DNA of 64,000 nucleotides from Abyssalbus ytuae (GTDB lineage: Bacteria > Bacteroidota > Bacteroidia > Flavobacteriales > Flavobacteriaceae). The translations under genes were made by a program, and so were the position numbers. This document shows, one piece after another, positions 1-7,832 of the stretch. The stretch covers positions 1,860,001 through 1,924,000 of the forward strand of contig NZ_CP094358.1 of assembly GCF_022807975.1 (NCBI RefSeq), written 5' to 3'. The first letter of the stretch is position 1. Each line of letters starts with the position of its first letter. The notes under the pieces were generated by a model. It saw only the letters and a program-made list of their open reading frames with translations, was not told the origin of the DNA and ran no database searches.

Positions 1-155
1 AGATTGGTAATCTGGAAAGTTTGGAAATATTGGATTTAGATGACAATGACCAGTTAACAAGTATCCCCCAAGAGGTATGTGATTTGGAAGAAGATCAAGA
101 GACAACGATTAATAAAGATGATGGTGCTATTTGTGAAGGGAGCGAAGATGATTAA
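1..155 (+). CDS. Leucine-rich-repeat protein, C-terminal end (partial)
   Basis: The reading frame is open from the left edge (codons in phase with base 3) and stops at TAA 153-155, so only about 50 C-terminal residues are visible. They hold one LRR unit (LEILDLDDNDQLTSIPQEV) and a short acidic tail with Cys residues, ending in SEDD. The tail matches the end of the LRR lipoprotein encoded at 890-2497 in layout (LTSIP, then VCDL, then an acidic Cys-containing tail), so the two are tandem paralogues. The 55 bases from the third-last sense codon into the 3' flank are identical in both. The N-terminus, signal peptide and repeat number lie outside the window. A role in binding at the cell surface is typical of the family but is inferred here. 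Confidence 0.8.
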   Translation, partial: IGNLESLEILDLDDNDQLTSIPQEVCDLEEDQETTINKDDGAICEGSEDD

Positions 156-201
156 AAGAAGTAACTTTTTGTACCCCGTGTTTTCGGGGTGGTTAAACAT
201 A
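147..201 (+). repeat. 55-bp repeat at the 3' end of LRR gene, copy 1
   Basis: This segment is identical, base for base, to 2489-2543. It covers the last two sense codons, the stop codon and about 46 bases of 3' flank. It includes a small hairpin with arms ACCCCG and CGGGGT (173-178 and 185-190). The same flank continues with lower similarity to a second hairpin at 271-302, as it also does downstream of the second LRR gene. Confidence 0.9.
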
Positions 202-270
202 AAAGATGTATTTTAACCTCACAATAAGCTTAAATTTGATTTTTTTTAGTATTTATTTAGAAACGGAATT

Positions 271-302
271 AAGGGTTGTTATTAAAAACAGCCCTTTTTT
301 TT
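271..302 (+). terminator. Rho-independent terminator of the first LRR gene
   Basis: AAGGGTTGT pairs with ACAGCCCTT (one G-U pair) across a short AT loop and is followed by an uninterrupted run of T. It lies about 115 bases after the stop codon and has a diverged counterpart after the next LRR gene. Confidence 0.7.
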
Positions 303-889
303 ATATATTTTCATGGGAAGGCGATGGAAAATTAGTTCTATTTACAAGGTTAAAAGGGCGAAGTATAAAAATTACATTTCGAATGTTCTCCACCTTTTAG
401 GAGGAAGTCCCCTGCCACAGCGTGGAAAACAGGCAGCAGGCCCCCCTCTTTGAGAGGGGAAAGATTTGCCAGGCAAATCAGGGGTGTGTATAAATATATT
501 TGGTTATATTCCCTGGAAGAACGACACCCATTCTGAATCCTGCATTCCTAATTATAAAAATTATCCGTCACTTGCCCACCCACCCTGTCATCATGAGGAG
601 CGTAGCGAATAAACAATTACACACATCAACATAACATCCATCTCTTTTAAAATCCCAGGCACCAAATTCCAATCAACTCCTCAGCGAATCAACCCAACCA
701 CCGTCACCGGTCATCAACCTTCAAATCATAACTCATAAATTTTCTTTTCCCATGTAACCTTTTGTACCCCTTGTTTTCTTTTATCCCCCTAAAGCAATAT
801 CTATTTTAGGATTCTCTTAGGCGACTTCACATTAAAGATATGTTGAAGAAAAAAGTTAAAAATTTTATTCATACTTAAAACAAAAATCA
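303..889. other. Intergenic mosaic without a recognisable gene
   Basis: About 590 bases separate the two LRR genes. No reading frame here looks like a protein. The stretch contains two back-to-back perfect palindromes (443-479), and a segment near 580-612 with GAGGAGCGTAGCGAATAA, which resembles dispersed intergenic repeats seen in many genomes. At 754-780 is a degenerate copy of the LRR-gene 3' flank (GTAACCTTTTGTACCCC then TTGTTTTC). It looks like accumulated repeat debris plus the upstream region of the gene at 890. No TAnnTTTG box is obvious directly before that gene. Confidence 0.6.
443..479. repeat. Two adjacent perfect palindromes
   Basis: The first has arms CCCCTCT (443-449) and AGAGGGG (453-459) with a 3-base loop. 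The second has arms GATTTGCC (463-470) and GGCAAATC (472-479) around a single A. They are GC-richer than the surroundings. No gene end is close enough for either to be an obvious terminator. Confidence 0.7.
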
Positions 890-2497
890 ATGAAAAAGTA
901 TTTTTATGTATTACTATTCGTTGCCGGGGGTATTTGCATGACCTCCTGCAATAAAGACGACGACAACCCTTCACCAAAAAGCGATGCCAAACAAATCATT
1001 AGTTTTGTTTTTAAGAAGGAAGACAATACAGCTTTGAACGAAGATGTAACAGCAGAAATAAACCAGGAAGACAAAACCATTACTGCTACCGTTCCATTTA
1101 ACACTAACGTAACCTCTTTATTTCCTTTAATCGAAGTTTCTGAAGAAGCGACCGTATCACCCACAAGTGCCCGGGATTTCACCAATGAAGTTACCTATAC
1201 CGTCACTGCTAAGGATGGTACCCAGGCCATTTATAAAATATCGGTTGAAATTGCCCTGAACAATGCCACCCAAATCACCGGTTTTGTTTTTAAGGAGGGA
1301 GACAATAAAGCTTTGAACGAAGATGTAACAGCAGAGATAGACCATGATAACCATACCATCATTGCCAGCATACCTGCCAGTATTGACGTAACCTCTTTGA
1401 CCCCCTCCATAGAAGTTTCCGAAGGGGCTGCCGTATCATCTTCCGGCCCTCAGGAATGTTCCAATGAGATTATCTATACTGTTACCGCACAGGATGATAC
1501 CCAAGTGGCCTATACATTTACATTTAAGTTTACAGCCACCACCGAAAAAGAAGTATTAATAGCCATATATAAGAGTAACCCCTGCAACACCTTAGGATGG
1601 GACATTACCATTGAGGATCTTAGTGAATGGACCGGTATAACGTTAGATGATGAAGGCAAGGTTATTCAATTATCACTCTATGATGAGATTGAGGTAGATG
1701 GGTATGGACTGACTATTCTTCCTGCTGAGATTGGCAAGCTTAGAAGCTTAGAAAAATTAAATTTATCCGGGAACAAGATAACTGAGCTCCCAACTGAAAT
1801 TGGCAAGCTTTTAAAGCTAAAACATTTAGATTTAAAATATAACCCACTTAGCGAACTCCCAACAGAGATCAGTTTACTTGCCAACCTGCAAATATTGTAT
1901 TTATTCGAAACCAAACTAATTGAGTTCCCAAAACAGATTTTACAGTTAACCAACTTAGAAAAATTAGATTTATCCGGAAACCAAATCACCAGTCTCCCCA
2001 TTGAAATCGGGTTGCTTACTAACTTAGAAACATTATTATTATCTAACATCCACCTGGTTAAGTTCCCAGGAGAGATTTTACAGTTAACCAACTTAGAAAA
2101 ATTAAATTTGTCCGGAAACCAAATCACCAGCATCCCTACTGAGATTGAGAAGCTTATCAGCTTAGTAGAATTAGATTTATCTAAAACCCATCTGGTTAAG
2201 TTCCCAGGAGAGATCTTACAGTTAACCAATTTAGAAAAATTAAATTTATCCGGAAACCAACTCACCAGTATCCCTACTGAGATTGGGGAGCTTACCAGCT
2301 TAGTAGAATTAGATTTACAAAACACTACCTTAACTAGCATTCCCTCAGAGATCGGGCTGCTTACAAGCTTGGAATTCTTATTTTTAGAAGATAATCAACT
2401 AACCAGTATTCCGGCACAAGTCTGTGATTTGAAAAATAAGGGAACTATAATTTATAACGACAAAGATGTTACCTGCGAAACAGCTGTAGATGATTAA
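890..2497 (+). CDS. Leucine-rich-repeat surface lipoprotein with two DUF5018-like domains
   Basis: A 535-residue protein with a lipoprotein signal peptide; the lipobox MTSC puts the lipidated Cys at residue 20, followed by an acidic run typical of exported Bacteroidota lipoproteins. Residues about 34-121 and 127-215 are two copies of a beta-rich domain (each with VTAEI and YTVTA), similar to the DUF5018 modules of Bacteroidota lipoproteins. A cap segment (about 222-265, containing NPCNTLGWDI) leads into about a dozen LRRs of 23 residues with the pattern LxxLxxLxLxxNxLTSIPxEI, and the protein ends with a short Cys-containing tail. At DNA level the LRR region contains a 138-bp unit repeated about three times. 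There is no type IX sorting domain. It is probably an outer-surface binding protein; its ligand cannot be read from the sequence. Confidence 0.85.
   Translation: MKKYFYVLLFVAGGICMTSCNKDDDNPSPKSDAKQIISFVFKKEDNTALNEDVTAEINQEDKTITATVPFNTNVTSLFPLIEVSEEATVSPTSARDFTNEVTYTVTAKDGTQAIYKISVEIALNNATQITGFVFKEGDNKALNEDVTAEIDHDNHTIIASIPASIDVTSLTPSIEVSEGAAVSSSGPQECSNEIIYTVTAQDDTQVAYTFTFKFTATTEKEVLIAIYKSNPCNTLGWDITIEDLSEWTGITLDDEGKVIQLSLYDEIEVDGYGLTILPAEIGKLRSLEKLNLSGNKITELPTEIGKLLKLKHLDLKYNPLSELPTEISLLANLQILYLFETKLIEFPKQILQLTNLEKLDLSGNQITSLPIEIGLLTNLETLLLSNIHLVKFPGEILQLTNLEKLNLSGNQITSIPTEIEKLISLVELDLSKTHLVKFPGEILQLTNLEKLNLSGNQLTSIPTEIGELTSLVELDLQNTTLTSIPSEIGLLTSLEFLFLEDNQLTSIPAQVCDLKNKGTIIYNDKDVTCETAVDD
2054..2329 (+). 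repeat. 138-bp tandem repeat within the LRR gene
   Basis: 2054-2191 and 2192-2329 are in register at exactly 138 bases (46 residues, two 23-residue LRRs). They share long near-identical stretches, including the segments encoding FPGEILQLTNLEKLNLSGNQ. A more diverged unit in the same phase precedes them at about 1916-2053. Confidence 0.85.
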
Positions 2498-2543
2498 AAG
2501 AAGTAACTTTTTGTACCCCGTGTTTTCGGGGTGGTTAAACATA
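2489..2543 (+). repeat. 55-bp repeat at the 3' end of LRR gene, copy 2
   Basis: Identical to 147-201. It contains the ACCCCG/CGGGGT hairpin at 2515-2532 directly after the second LRR gene. Confidence 0.9.
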
Positions 2544-2578
2544 GATATGGTCTTTTAGTATTTATTTAAAAGCAAATT

Positions 2579-2606
2579 AAGGGTTGTTATTAAAACAGCC
2601 CTTAAT
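2579..2606 (+). terminator. Terminator-like hairpin after the second LRR gene
   Basis: AAGGGTTGT pairs with ACAGCCCTT as in the 271-302 copy, but the following tract is AATTTAT rather than a clean T-run, so termination may be weaker. Confidence 0.5.
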
Positions 2607-2735
2607 TTATATATTCCTTACTGTACTTACAGTATTTTTTTATACGTTGCAAATTCTCTCCCATACAATATACCTTTTTTTTAAATAGTCAACTTATATC
2701 AAAGATATACAGCTTTTCAAAACCTAAGGTTTTAT

Positions 2736-2743
2736 TACCTTTG
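2736..2743 (+). promoter_or_regulatory. Putative -7 box for yicC-gmk-nadD
   Basis: TACCTTTG matches the Bacteroidota -7 consensus TAnnTTTG and ends 20 bases before the ATG at 2764. No clear -33 TTG element was identified. Confidence 0.5.
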
Positions 2744-2763
2744 CGCTACTTTAAATATTTTGC

Positions 2764-3621
2764 ATGATTAAATCTATGACAGGTTTTGGGAAAAGTGTCA
2801 TTCAGCTTCCCAACAAAAAAATAACCATTGAGTTAAAATCACTTAACAGCAAGAGTTTAGACCTAAACACACGTATTCCTCCCTCCTACAGAGAAAAAGA
2901 ATTGCAAATGCGCAATACTATTGCCAATGTTCTTGTAAGAGGCAAGATAGATATGGGGCTGTATGTTGAGATAACGGGAGAAGAAACTACAAGCCAGATT
3001 AATGCCGGGGTTGTAAAACAATATATAACCCAGCTAAAAAATATTATTGATGGCGATGAAGTTGAACTTTTAAAAATGGCGGTGAGAATGCCAGATGCCC
3101 TTAAAACCGAGAAAGAAGAAGTTGATGAAGAAGAGTTTAAAGTGATTAATAAAGCTTTAAATGAAGCCCTAAGTGAAATTGACAAATTCAGAACCCAGGA
3201 AGGGAAAGTTCTTGAAAATGATTTTATTGAAAGAATAACTGCCATACAAAATTTACTGACAGAGGTTAAGAAAATAGACCCGGAACGAATGGTTGCCGTG
3301 AGGGAACGGCTTGAAAAAGCAGTCACAGAATTAAAAGAAAATGTTGATGAAAACCGCTTTGAACAGGAACTTATATATTATCTTGAAAAATATGATATTA
3401 CAGAAGAAAAAGTAAGATTGGAAAACCACCTTGACTATTTTTTGGAAACTATAAAATCTAACGATTCCAACGGAAAAAAACTGGGTTTTATTTGTCAGGA
3501 AATAGGGCGGGAAATAAATACTATGGGTTCTAAAGCTAATTATGCTCCTTTACAGCAAATAGTAGTGCAAATGAAAGACGAACTGGAAAAAGTAAAAGAA
3601 CAAATTCTAAACGTACTATAA
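2764..3621 (+). CDS. yicC: YicC/YloC family endoribonuclease
   Basis: A 285-residue protein, close to the usual length of the family (about 290). It begins with the diagnostic MIKSMTGFG and ends with the conserved DUF1732 region (EKVRLENHLDYF, then GKKLGFICQEIGREINTMGS). YicC-family proteins are RNA-binding endoribonucleases implicated in mRNA turnover and stationary-phase survival. The gene starts 20 bases after a TAnnTTTG box. Its stop overlaps the gmk start by one base (TAATG), so it is translationally coupled to gmk and nadD. A yicC-gmk order is common in bacteria, which supports the call. Confidence 0.93.
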   Translation: MIKSMTGFGKSVIQLPNKKITIELKSLNSKSLDLNTRIPPSYREKELQMRNTIANVLVRGKIDMGLYVEITGEETTSQINAGVVKQYITQLKNIIDGDEVELLKMAVRMPDALKTEKEEVDEEEFKVINKALNEALSEIDKFRTQEGKVLENDFIERITAIQNLLTEVKKIDPERMVAVRERLEKAVTELKENVDENRFEQELIYYLEKYDITEEKVRLENHLDYFLETIKSNDSNGKKLGFICQEIGREINTMGSKANYAPLQQIVVQMKDELEKVKEQILNVL

Positions 3622-4211
3622 TGGAAGGAGGTAAATTAATTATATTTTCAGCTCCATCCGGTAGCGGGAAAACAACTATTGTAAGACATTTGTTACAGTT
3701 TCCCGAGCTTAACCTGGAGTTTTCTATTTCTGCCACCTCCCGCGAGCCCCGGGAAGGAGAAGAACACGGCAAACACTATTACTTTATTCCTTTAAAAGGC
3801 TTTAAGCAACATATTAAAAATGAGGATTTTATAGAATGGGAAGAGGTGTACAGAGATAATTTTTACGGCACCTTAAAAAGTGAAGTTGAACGTATTTGGG
3901 CCAAAGGTAAAAATGTAATTTTTGATATTGATGTTGCCGGAGGGCTTAGAATAAAACGTAAGTTCCCCCAACAAACTTTAGCCGTTTTTGTAAAGCCTCC
4001 CAGCGTTGACGAATTAAAAATACGTTTGAAGAAGAGAAAAACCGAAAGCGAGGATAAAATAAACATGCGTATAGCCAAAGCATCGGTAGAGCTTGCCACA
4101 GCTCCGCAGTTTGATACAATTATTAAAAATTATGACCTGGACATTGCCAAGGAAGAAGCATACAGTCTTGTGTCAGATTTTATCGGGTTGGAAAAGAAGA
4201 AAGAAGAATAA
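3621..4211 (+). CDS. gmk: Guanylate kinase
   Basis: A 196-residue P-loop kinase that phosphorylates GMP to GDP with ATP in the cytoplasm. The Walker A motif APSGSGKTT spans residues 11-19 (Lys17). The GMP-binding segment SATSREPREGE and the downstream HYYF follow at about 37-55, and the lid region is IRLKKRKTESEDKI. Length matches the family (about 190-210). Its start overlaps the yicC stop and its stop overlaps the nadD start, each by one base, so the three genes form one translational unit joining RNA turnover, nucleotide and NAD metabolism. Confidence 0.96.
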   Translation: MEGGKLIIFSAPSGSGKTTIVRHLLQFPELNLEFSISATSREPREGEEHGKHYYFIPLKGFKQHIKNEDFIEWEEVYRDNFYGTLKSEVERIWAKGKNVIFDIDVAGGLRIKRKFPQQTLAVFVKPPSVDELKIRLKKRKTESEDKINMRIAKASVELATAPQFDTIIKNYDLDIAKEEAYSLVSDFIGLEKKKEE

Positions 4212-4813
4212 TGTCCGCCACAAACTCTTATAAAAAAGTAGGGCTTTACTTTGGTACCTTTAACCCTATACATATAGGGCACCTGGTTATTGCCAATCAC
4301 CTGGCAGAATACAGTGACATGAATGAAGTATGGTTTGTGGTAACACCTCAAAGCCCTTTTAAAACTAAAAAGACGATGCTGGATAATAACCAACGGTTAG
4401 AAATGGTATTCAGGGCTACCGAAGATTATACTACACTTAAACCCAGCAATATAGAGTTTGGCTTACCTCAGCCAAATTATACGGTAAACACACTGGCCTA
4501 TCTTGAGGAAAAATATCCTGATTACGAATTTGCCCTTATTATGGGGGAAGATAACTTGAAAAGTTTTCATAAATGGAAAAACTATGATGTTATACTTCAA
4601 AATCATGATATTTATGTATATCCAAGAATTTCGGGTGGTACTACAGAAACACGATTTAATGATCACTCCCGGATACACTTTATTAATGCCCCGGTAATGG
4701 AGATTTCTTCTACTTTTATTAGAAATGCCATTAAAGAAGGAAAAAATGTGCGGCCTTTATTGCCCTACCCTGTTTGGAAATATTTAGATGAAATGAATTT
4801 TTATAAGAAGTAA
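4211..4813 (+). CDS. nadD: Nicotinate-nucleotide adenylyltransferase
   Basis: A 200-residue nucleotidyltransferase that transfers AMP to nicotinate mononucleotide to give deamido-NAD. The N-terminal GLYFGTFNPIHIGHL (residues 11-25) is the GxFxPxHxGH signature, and the C-terminal ISSTFIR is the second nucleotide-binding motif (family ISSTxIR). GEDNLKSFHKWKNY fits the NadD substrate region. It is the last gene of the coupled yicC-gmk-nadD operon and ends before a bidirectional hairpin at 4911-4932. Confidence 0.95.
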   Translation: MSATNSYKKVGLYFGTFNPIHIGHLVIANHLAEYSDMNEVWFVVTPQSPFKTKKTMLDNNQRLEMVFRATEDYTTLKPSNIEFGLPQPNYTVNTLAYLEEKYPDYEFALIMGEDNLKSFHKWKNYDVILQNHDIYVYPRISGGTTETRFNDHSRIHFINAPVMEISSTFIRNAIKEGKNVRPLLPYPVWKYLDEMNFYKK

Positions 4814-4910
4814 ATTCGTTTTACAGCGGGTACTAAAGCAGATGTGTTTTATAAACCGGACAGGTTGTGTTATGTAAATAATCATCAAAAATATTTAATG
4901 CTGAAATAAA

Positions 4911-4940
4911 AAAACCGCCTTAAAGCGGTTTTTGTTGTTT
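4911..4940. terminator. Bidirectional terminator between nadD and the LysM gene
   Basis: AAAACCGC (4911-4918) pairs with GCGGTTTT (4925-4932), with A-rich sequence before and T-rich sequence after, so it can work on both strands. It lies between two convergent genes. Confidence 0.8.
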
Positions 4941-4953
4941 AATGTCCGGATAT

Positions 4954-5460
4954 TTATTTTTCCAGCGCCGGTATTCTTAACACCTGACCCGGATATATCT
5001 TATCAGGATGTTTCAGCATTGGTTTATTAGCTTCAAAAATAACAGGATATTTCATTGCATCGCCATAAACAGCTTTAGCAATTTTACTGAGAGTATCACC
5101 TTTTTCAACAGTATGAAAAGTTGCTTCTCCCAACTCATGTTCAACCTCCATCCTGTCATCTACCGTAGCTATACCTTCGCTGTTTCCTACTACAAGAATT
5201 ATTTTTTCTTTTTCAGTGGTATCATATGCTTTCCCAGTTACTGTAGCCACATCGTCATCTATAGAAACCTTAAGATCTTCTACTTTTAATTCAAGATCTA
5301 AAATTGTTTGCCTTATTTTAAGGGCTGCGGCCGCCTCTGCTGCTTTTCGGGCTGCTTCCCCGGCAGCTGATACTGCGGCTGCTTCAGCTGCTTTTTCAGC
5401 ATCTGTTTTGTAACCAAACACTTTGGCTCCTGCATTTTTGATAAATGAAAATAATCCCAT
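4954..5460 (-). CDS. kbp: BON and LysM domain protein, Kbp (YgaU) family
   Basis: A 168-residue protein whose start (MGLFSFIKNAGAKVFGY) resembles E. coli Kbp/YgaU. An alanine-rich helical segment of about 25 residues (near 20-45) is followed by a BON domain (about 48-108, with VATVTGKA and GIATVDD). A C-terminal LysM domain (about 113-165) contains HTVEKGDTLSKIAKAVYGDA and ends in YPGQVLRIP. E. coli Kbp is a cytoplasmic potassium-binding protein, and no signal peptide is seen here either. The Ala-rich insertion makes this version slightly longer than the 149-residue E. coli protein. Potassium binding is inferred from the family. Confidence 0.88.
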   Translation of the reverse strand: MGLFSFIKNAGAKVFGYKTDAEKAAEAAAVSAAGEAARKAAEAAAALKIRQTILDLELKVEDLKVSIDDDVATVTGKAYDTTEKEKIILVVGNSEGIATVDDRMEVEHELGEATFHTVEKGDTLSKIAKAVYGDAMKYPVIFEANKPMLKHPDKIYPGQVLRIPALEK

Positions 5461-5655
5461 GGTTTTAATTTGTTTATTTAAGTTAATATATACCTAAATT
5501 TACGAAGTATTCTTATTGATTCAAAAAAACAAACTTAATAAAGGAAATAATCGATGAAAGTTATAAATCTGCCGATTTAAGGTAAAGTAGCAGGCATTTA
5601 ACCATATTTTCCCTGTTAAAGTTTTGCTTTAGCTAAAAGTATTTCAACGATAAAA

Positions 5656-5692
5656 AGAAAACCGCTCCCAACTTAATTGAGAGCGGCTTTCC
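5656..5692 (-). terminator. Terminator after the two-repeat lipoprotein gene
   Basis: On the minus strand, CCGCTC and GAGCGG arms (5681-5686 and 5662-5667) flank a short loop, followed by a TTTTC tract. It lies about 30 bases after the stop of the gene at 5723-6673. Confidence 0.65.
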
Positions 5693-5722
5693 AACTAAAT
5701 AACCAACCAAAAAATCAACTAA

Positions 5723-6673
5723 CTAAACTTTTATTTTTCTTTGCTCGCCTTTGCGTGTAACATTCATAGTTTTGTTTACTATTTTAGTACGCTTACGCGA
5801 GGATGAGGTATCTTTACCTTGTGTGTTTTTTAAATATTGTATATATCCTCTACCTGTAAATTCATAAACCGTGCCAGACTCAGGATGATATAGCTCAATT
5901 GTTCTGTCATCTATAACGTAGAGTTCAAAATAATCATTGTCAAAGTAGTCATAATCTAATGTTAAAGTTTTTAAATAGGTTTCTCCGGGTATATCGTATA
6001 CCGTATACACCCCTTCATAATCCCACTGTAAGTTGTTTACCGGCGTACCTGGAGTATCTATAGAAGAAAGGAAAATATCATTGCCATCAGCCAGGAAACT
6101 TAAGAAGTTTTCATTATCAAAATCATTTAAAGCCCCTTCTTCACTTACATATGTTTTTTCCCAAACATTGTACTCCTGTAAAAAGTAATGAATATTGTCA
6201 TAAAACACATAGTCATAATCAAAATTGCTTGCTAAATAGCCTGTTAAAAAGTAGGAGGTGTCAGTAGGCCGGTGATACAGTTCTATCCTGTTATTGTTTA
6301 ACTGAAAAACTTCCATTCTCCAAATCCCGTCTATATCATGATCTACTTCCAAAGTAGTTCCAGATGTACCGTAATACCCTACATCAATACCCAGGCCATT
6401 ACCCGTAGAACCGATTCCCACTAAATTATTGTTGGCCATGAAAACCCCTCCGTTAAAACTCACGGTAAATGCCTTTTGTAAAAAAGGAACTTCTCCGTTG
6501 CCTTCGGTTTCATGTATATTTACATACCATAAATCATATGAAGCTAAGACTTCACCCAGTGTTACAACCGGTTCGTCAATAATATAATCGTCTTCTACCA
6601 CCACCTCGGTATAGCAGGATGTAGTGAATATTAACACTGTAAATGATAAGAAAAGTAATTTTAATGCTTTCAT
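5723..6673 (-). CDS. Hypothetical lipoprotein with two tandem domains
   Basis: A 316-residue protein with a lipoprotein signal peptide (lipobox TTSC, Cys20) followed by an acidic stretch. I do not recognise a named family. Two domains of about 110 residues appear to be duplicated: each ends with a strand pair of the type NRIELYHRPTDTSYFLTGYL and RTIELYHPESGTVYEFTGRG. The pattern of short beta strands is compatible with a lipocalin-like barrel, but that is a guess. The last 30 residues are strongly basic (SSSRKRTK to RKGEQRKIKV), unlike the acidic body of the protein. It is monocistronic with its own terminator and is divergent from gpsA. Confidence 0.7.
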   Translation of the reverse strand: MKALKLLFLSFTVLIFTTSCYTEVVVEDDYIIDEPVVTLGEVLASYDLWYVNIHETEGNGEVPFLQKAFTVSFNGGVFMANNNLVGIGSTGNGLGIDVGYYGTSGTTLEVDHDIDGIWRMEVFQLNNNRIELYHRPTDTSYFLTGYLASNFDYDYVFYDNIHYFLQEYNVWEKTYVSEEGALNDFDNENFLSFLADGNDIFLSSIDTPGTPVNNLQWDYEGVYTVYDIPGETYLKTLTLDYDYFDNDYFELYVIDDRTIELYHPESGTVYEFTGRGYIQYLKNTQGKDTSSSRKRTKIVNKTMNVTRKGEQRKIKV

Positions 6674-6771
6674 GGTGATGAGTTTTAAAATTTATAATGG
6701 GTAACCAAGCATCATGCCAAAAAAAATAACCAACTGATAATCAATGAGTAATGTTTTTGTTTCTTTTTATC

Positions 6772-6779
6772 TATTTTTG
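6772..6779 (+). promoter_or_regulatory. Putative -7 box for gpsA
   Basis: TATTTTTG matches TAnnTTTG and ends 19 bases before the gpsA ATG, in the 125-base gap to the divergent lipoprotein gene. Confidence 0.5.
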
Positions 6780-6798
6780 AAGTACAGAAAATTAACTT

Positions 6799-7800
6799 AT
6801 GCCAGATAATATTAAATTTGCAGTAATAGGGGGTGGTAGTTGGGCCACTGCCATAGCAAAAATGCTCTGTGAAAACCAAAAAGAAATAGGTTGGTACATG
6901 CGAAGTGTGTATATAAAAGAGTATATTTTAAATGAGCAACATAACCCCAATTATTTAAGTTCGGTAGAGTTTCACACCGATCAGCTAAAATTAAGCAACG
7001 ACATAAATGAAATAATTGAATATGCGGATTATATAATATTTGCCATTCCTTCGGCTTTTTTATATGATGAACTTGCCAAACTTACCGTATCGTTAAAAAA
7101 TAAAGTCATTTTTTCGGCTATTAAGGGAATTGTACCGGAATCAGGTTTAATAGTGGGCGAACATTTTCATGAAAAATACGAAATACCTTTTGAGAATATT
7201 GGTGTTATTACGGGGCCATGCCATGCAGAAGAAGTAGCCCTTGAAAGACTTTCGTACATTACTGTAGCCTGTGCCGATGAAAATAAAGCTAAAACAATGG
7301 CCAAAAACCTTTCCTGTTCCTATATTAAGACCAAAATATCGGATGATATTATAGGAACCGAATACGCAGCCATGTTAAAAAATATTTATGCAATTGCTGC
7401 CGGTATTGCCCATGGTTTAGGGTATGGCGATAATTTTCAGTCTGTTTTAATGAGCAATTCAATACGTGAAATGAGACGTTTTATTAAACGCATTCACAGT
7501 ATGAAAAGAAATATAAATGATTCGGCTTACCTGGGAGATCTACTCGTTACCGGGTATTCTGTTTTTAGCCGGAACAGGATGTTTGGCAATATGATTGGAA
7601 AAGGATATACCGTTAAAAGTGCCATGATGGAAATGAGTATGGTAGCTGAAGGTTATTATGCTGCCAAAAGTGCCCATATAATAACCGAAAAACAAAAGCG
7701 AAAGTCAAAAACACCTATTATTGATGCTGTTTATGGTATTTTATATGAAGGTAAAGAACCAAAAAAAGTTTTTAAAAAATTAACTGATAAGCTGGATTAA
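6799..7800 (+). CDS. gpsA: NAD(P)H-dependent glycerol-3-phosphate dehydrogenase
   Basis: A 333-residue cytoplasmic enzyme that reduces dihydroxyacetone phosphate to sn-glycerol 3-phosphate for phospholipid synthesis. The N-terminal Rossmann motif is AVIGGGSWATAIAKML (residues about 8-23). The conserved segments GPCHAEEVALER and AAMLKNIYAIAAGIAHGLG (containing the catalytic Lys) are both present. Length is normal for the family. It is followed after 32 bases by the GNAT-nitrilase gene and so may be cotranscribed with it. The catabolic counterpart glpD lies about 4 kb away on the opposite strand. Confidence 0.95.
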   Translation: MPDNIKFAVIGGGSWATAIAKMLCENQKEIGWYMRSVYIKEYILNEQHNPNYLSSVEFHTDQLKLSNDINEIIEYADYIIFAIPSAFLYDELAKLTVSLKNKVIFSAIKGIVPESGLIVGEHFHEKYEIPFENIGVITGPCHAEEVALERLSYITVACADENKAKTMAKNLSCSYIKTKISDDIIGTEYAAMLKNIYAIAAGIAHGLGYGDNFQSVLMSNSIREMRRFIKRIHSMKRNINDSAYLGDLLVTGYSVFSRNRMFGNMIGKGYTVKSAMMEMSMVAEGYYAAKSAHIITEKQKRKSKTPIIDAVYGILYEGKEPKKVFKKLTDKLD

Positions 7801-7832
7801 TACAAAATATAGACAGCCATTTAAGACAAAAA

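Noticed and set aside
206-400. A 64-codon ATG frame after the first LRR gene
   Set aside because: It runs over the terminator hairpin at 271-302 and its product is low-complexity with no family resemblance; it is most likely chance.
1678-2340. A 220-codon open frame antisense to the LRR gene
   Set aside because: It mirrors the repetitive LRR codons. Repeats with a period that is a multiple of three keep the opposite strand free of stops, so length is no evidence of a gene.
890-2497. A type IX secretion sorting domain at the end of the LRR protein
   Set aside because: The C-terminus is a short acidic Cys-containing tail without the conserved sorting motif, and the N-terminus already carries a lipoprotein signal.
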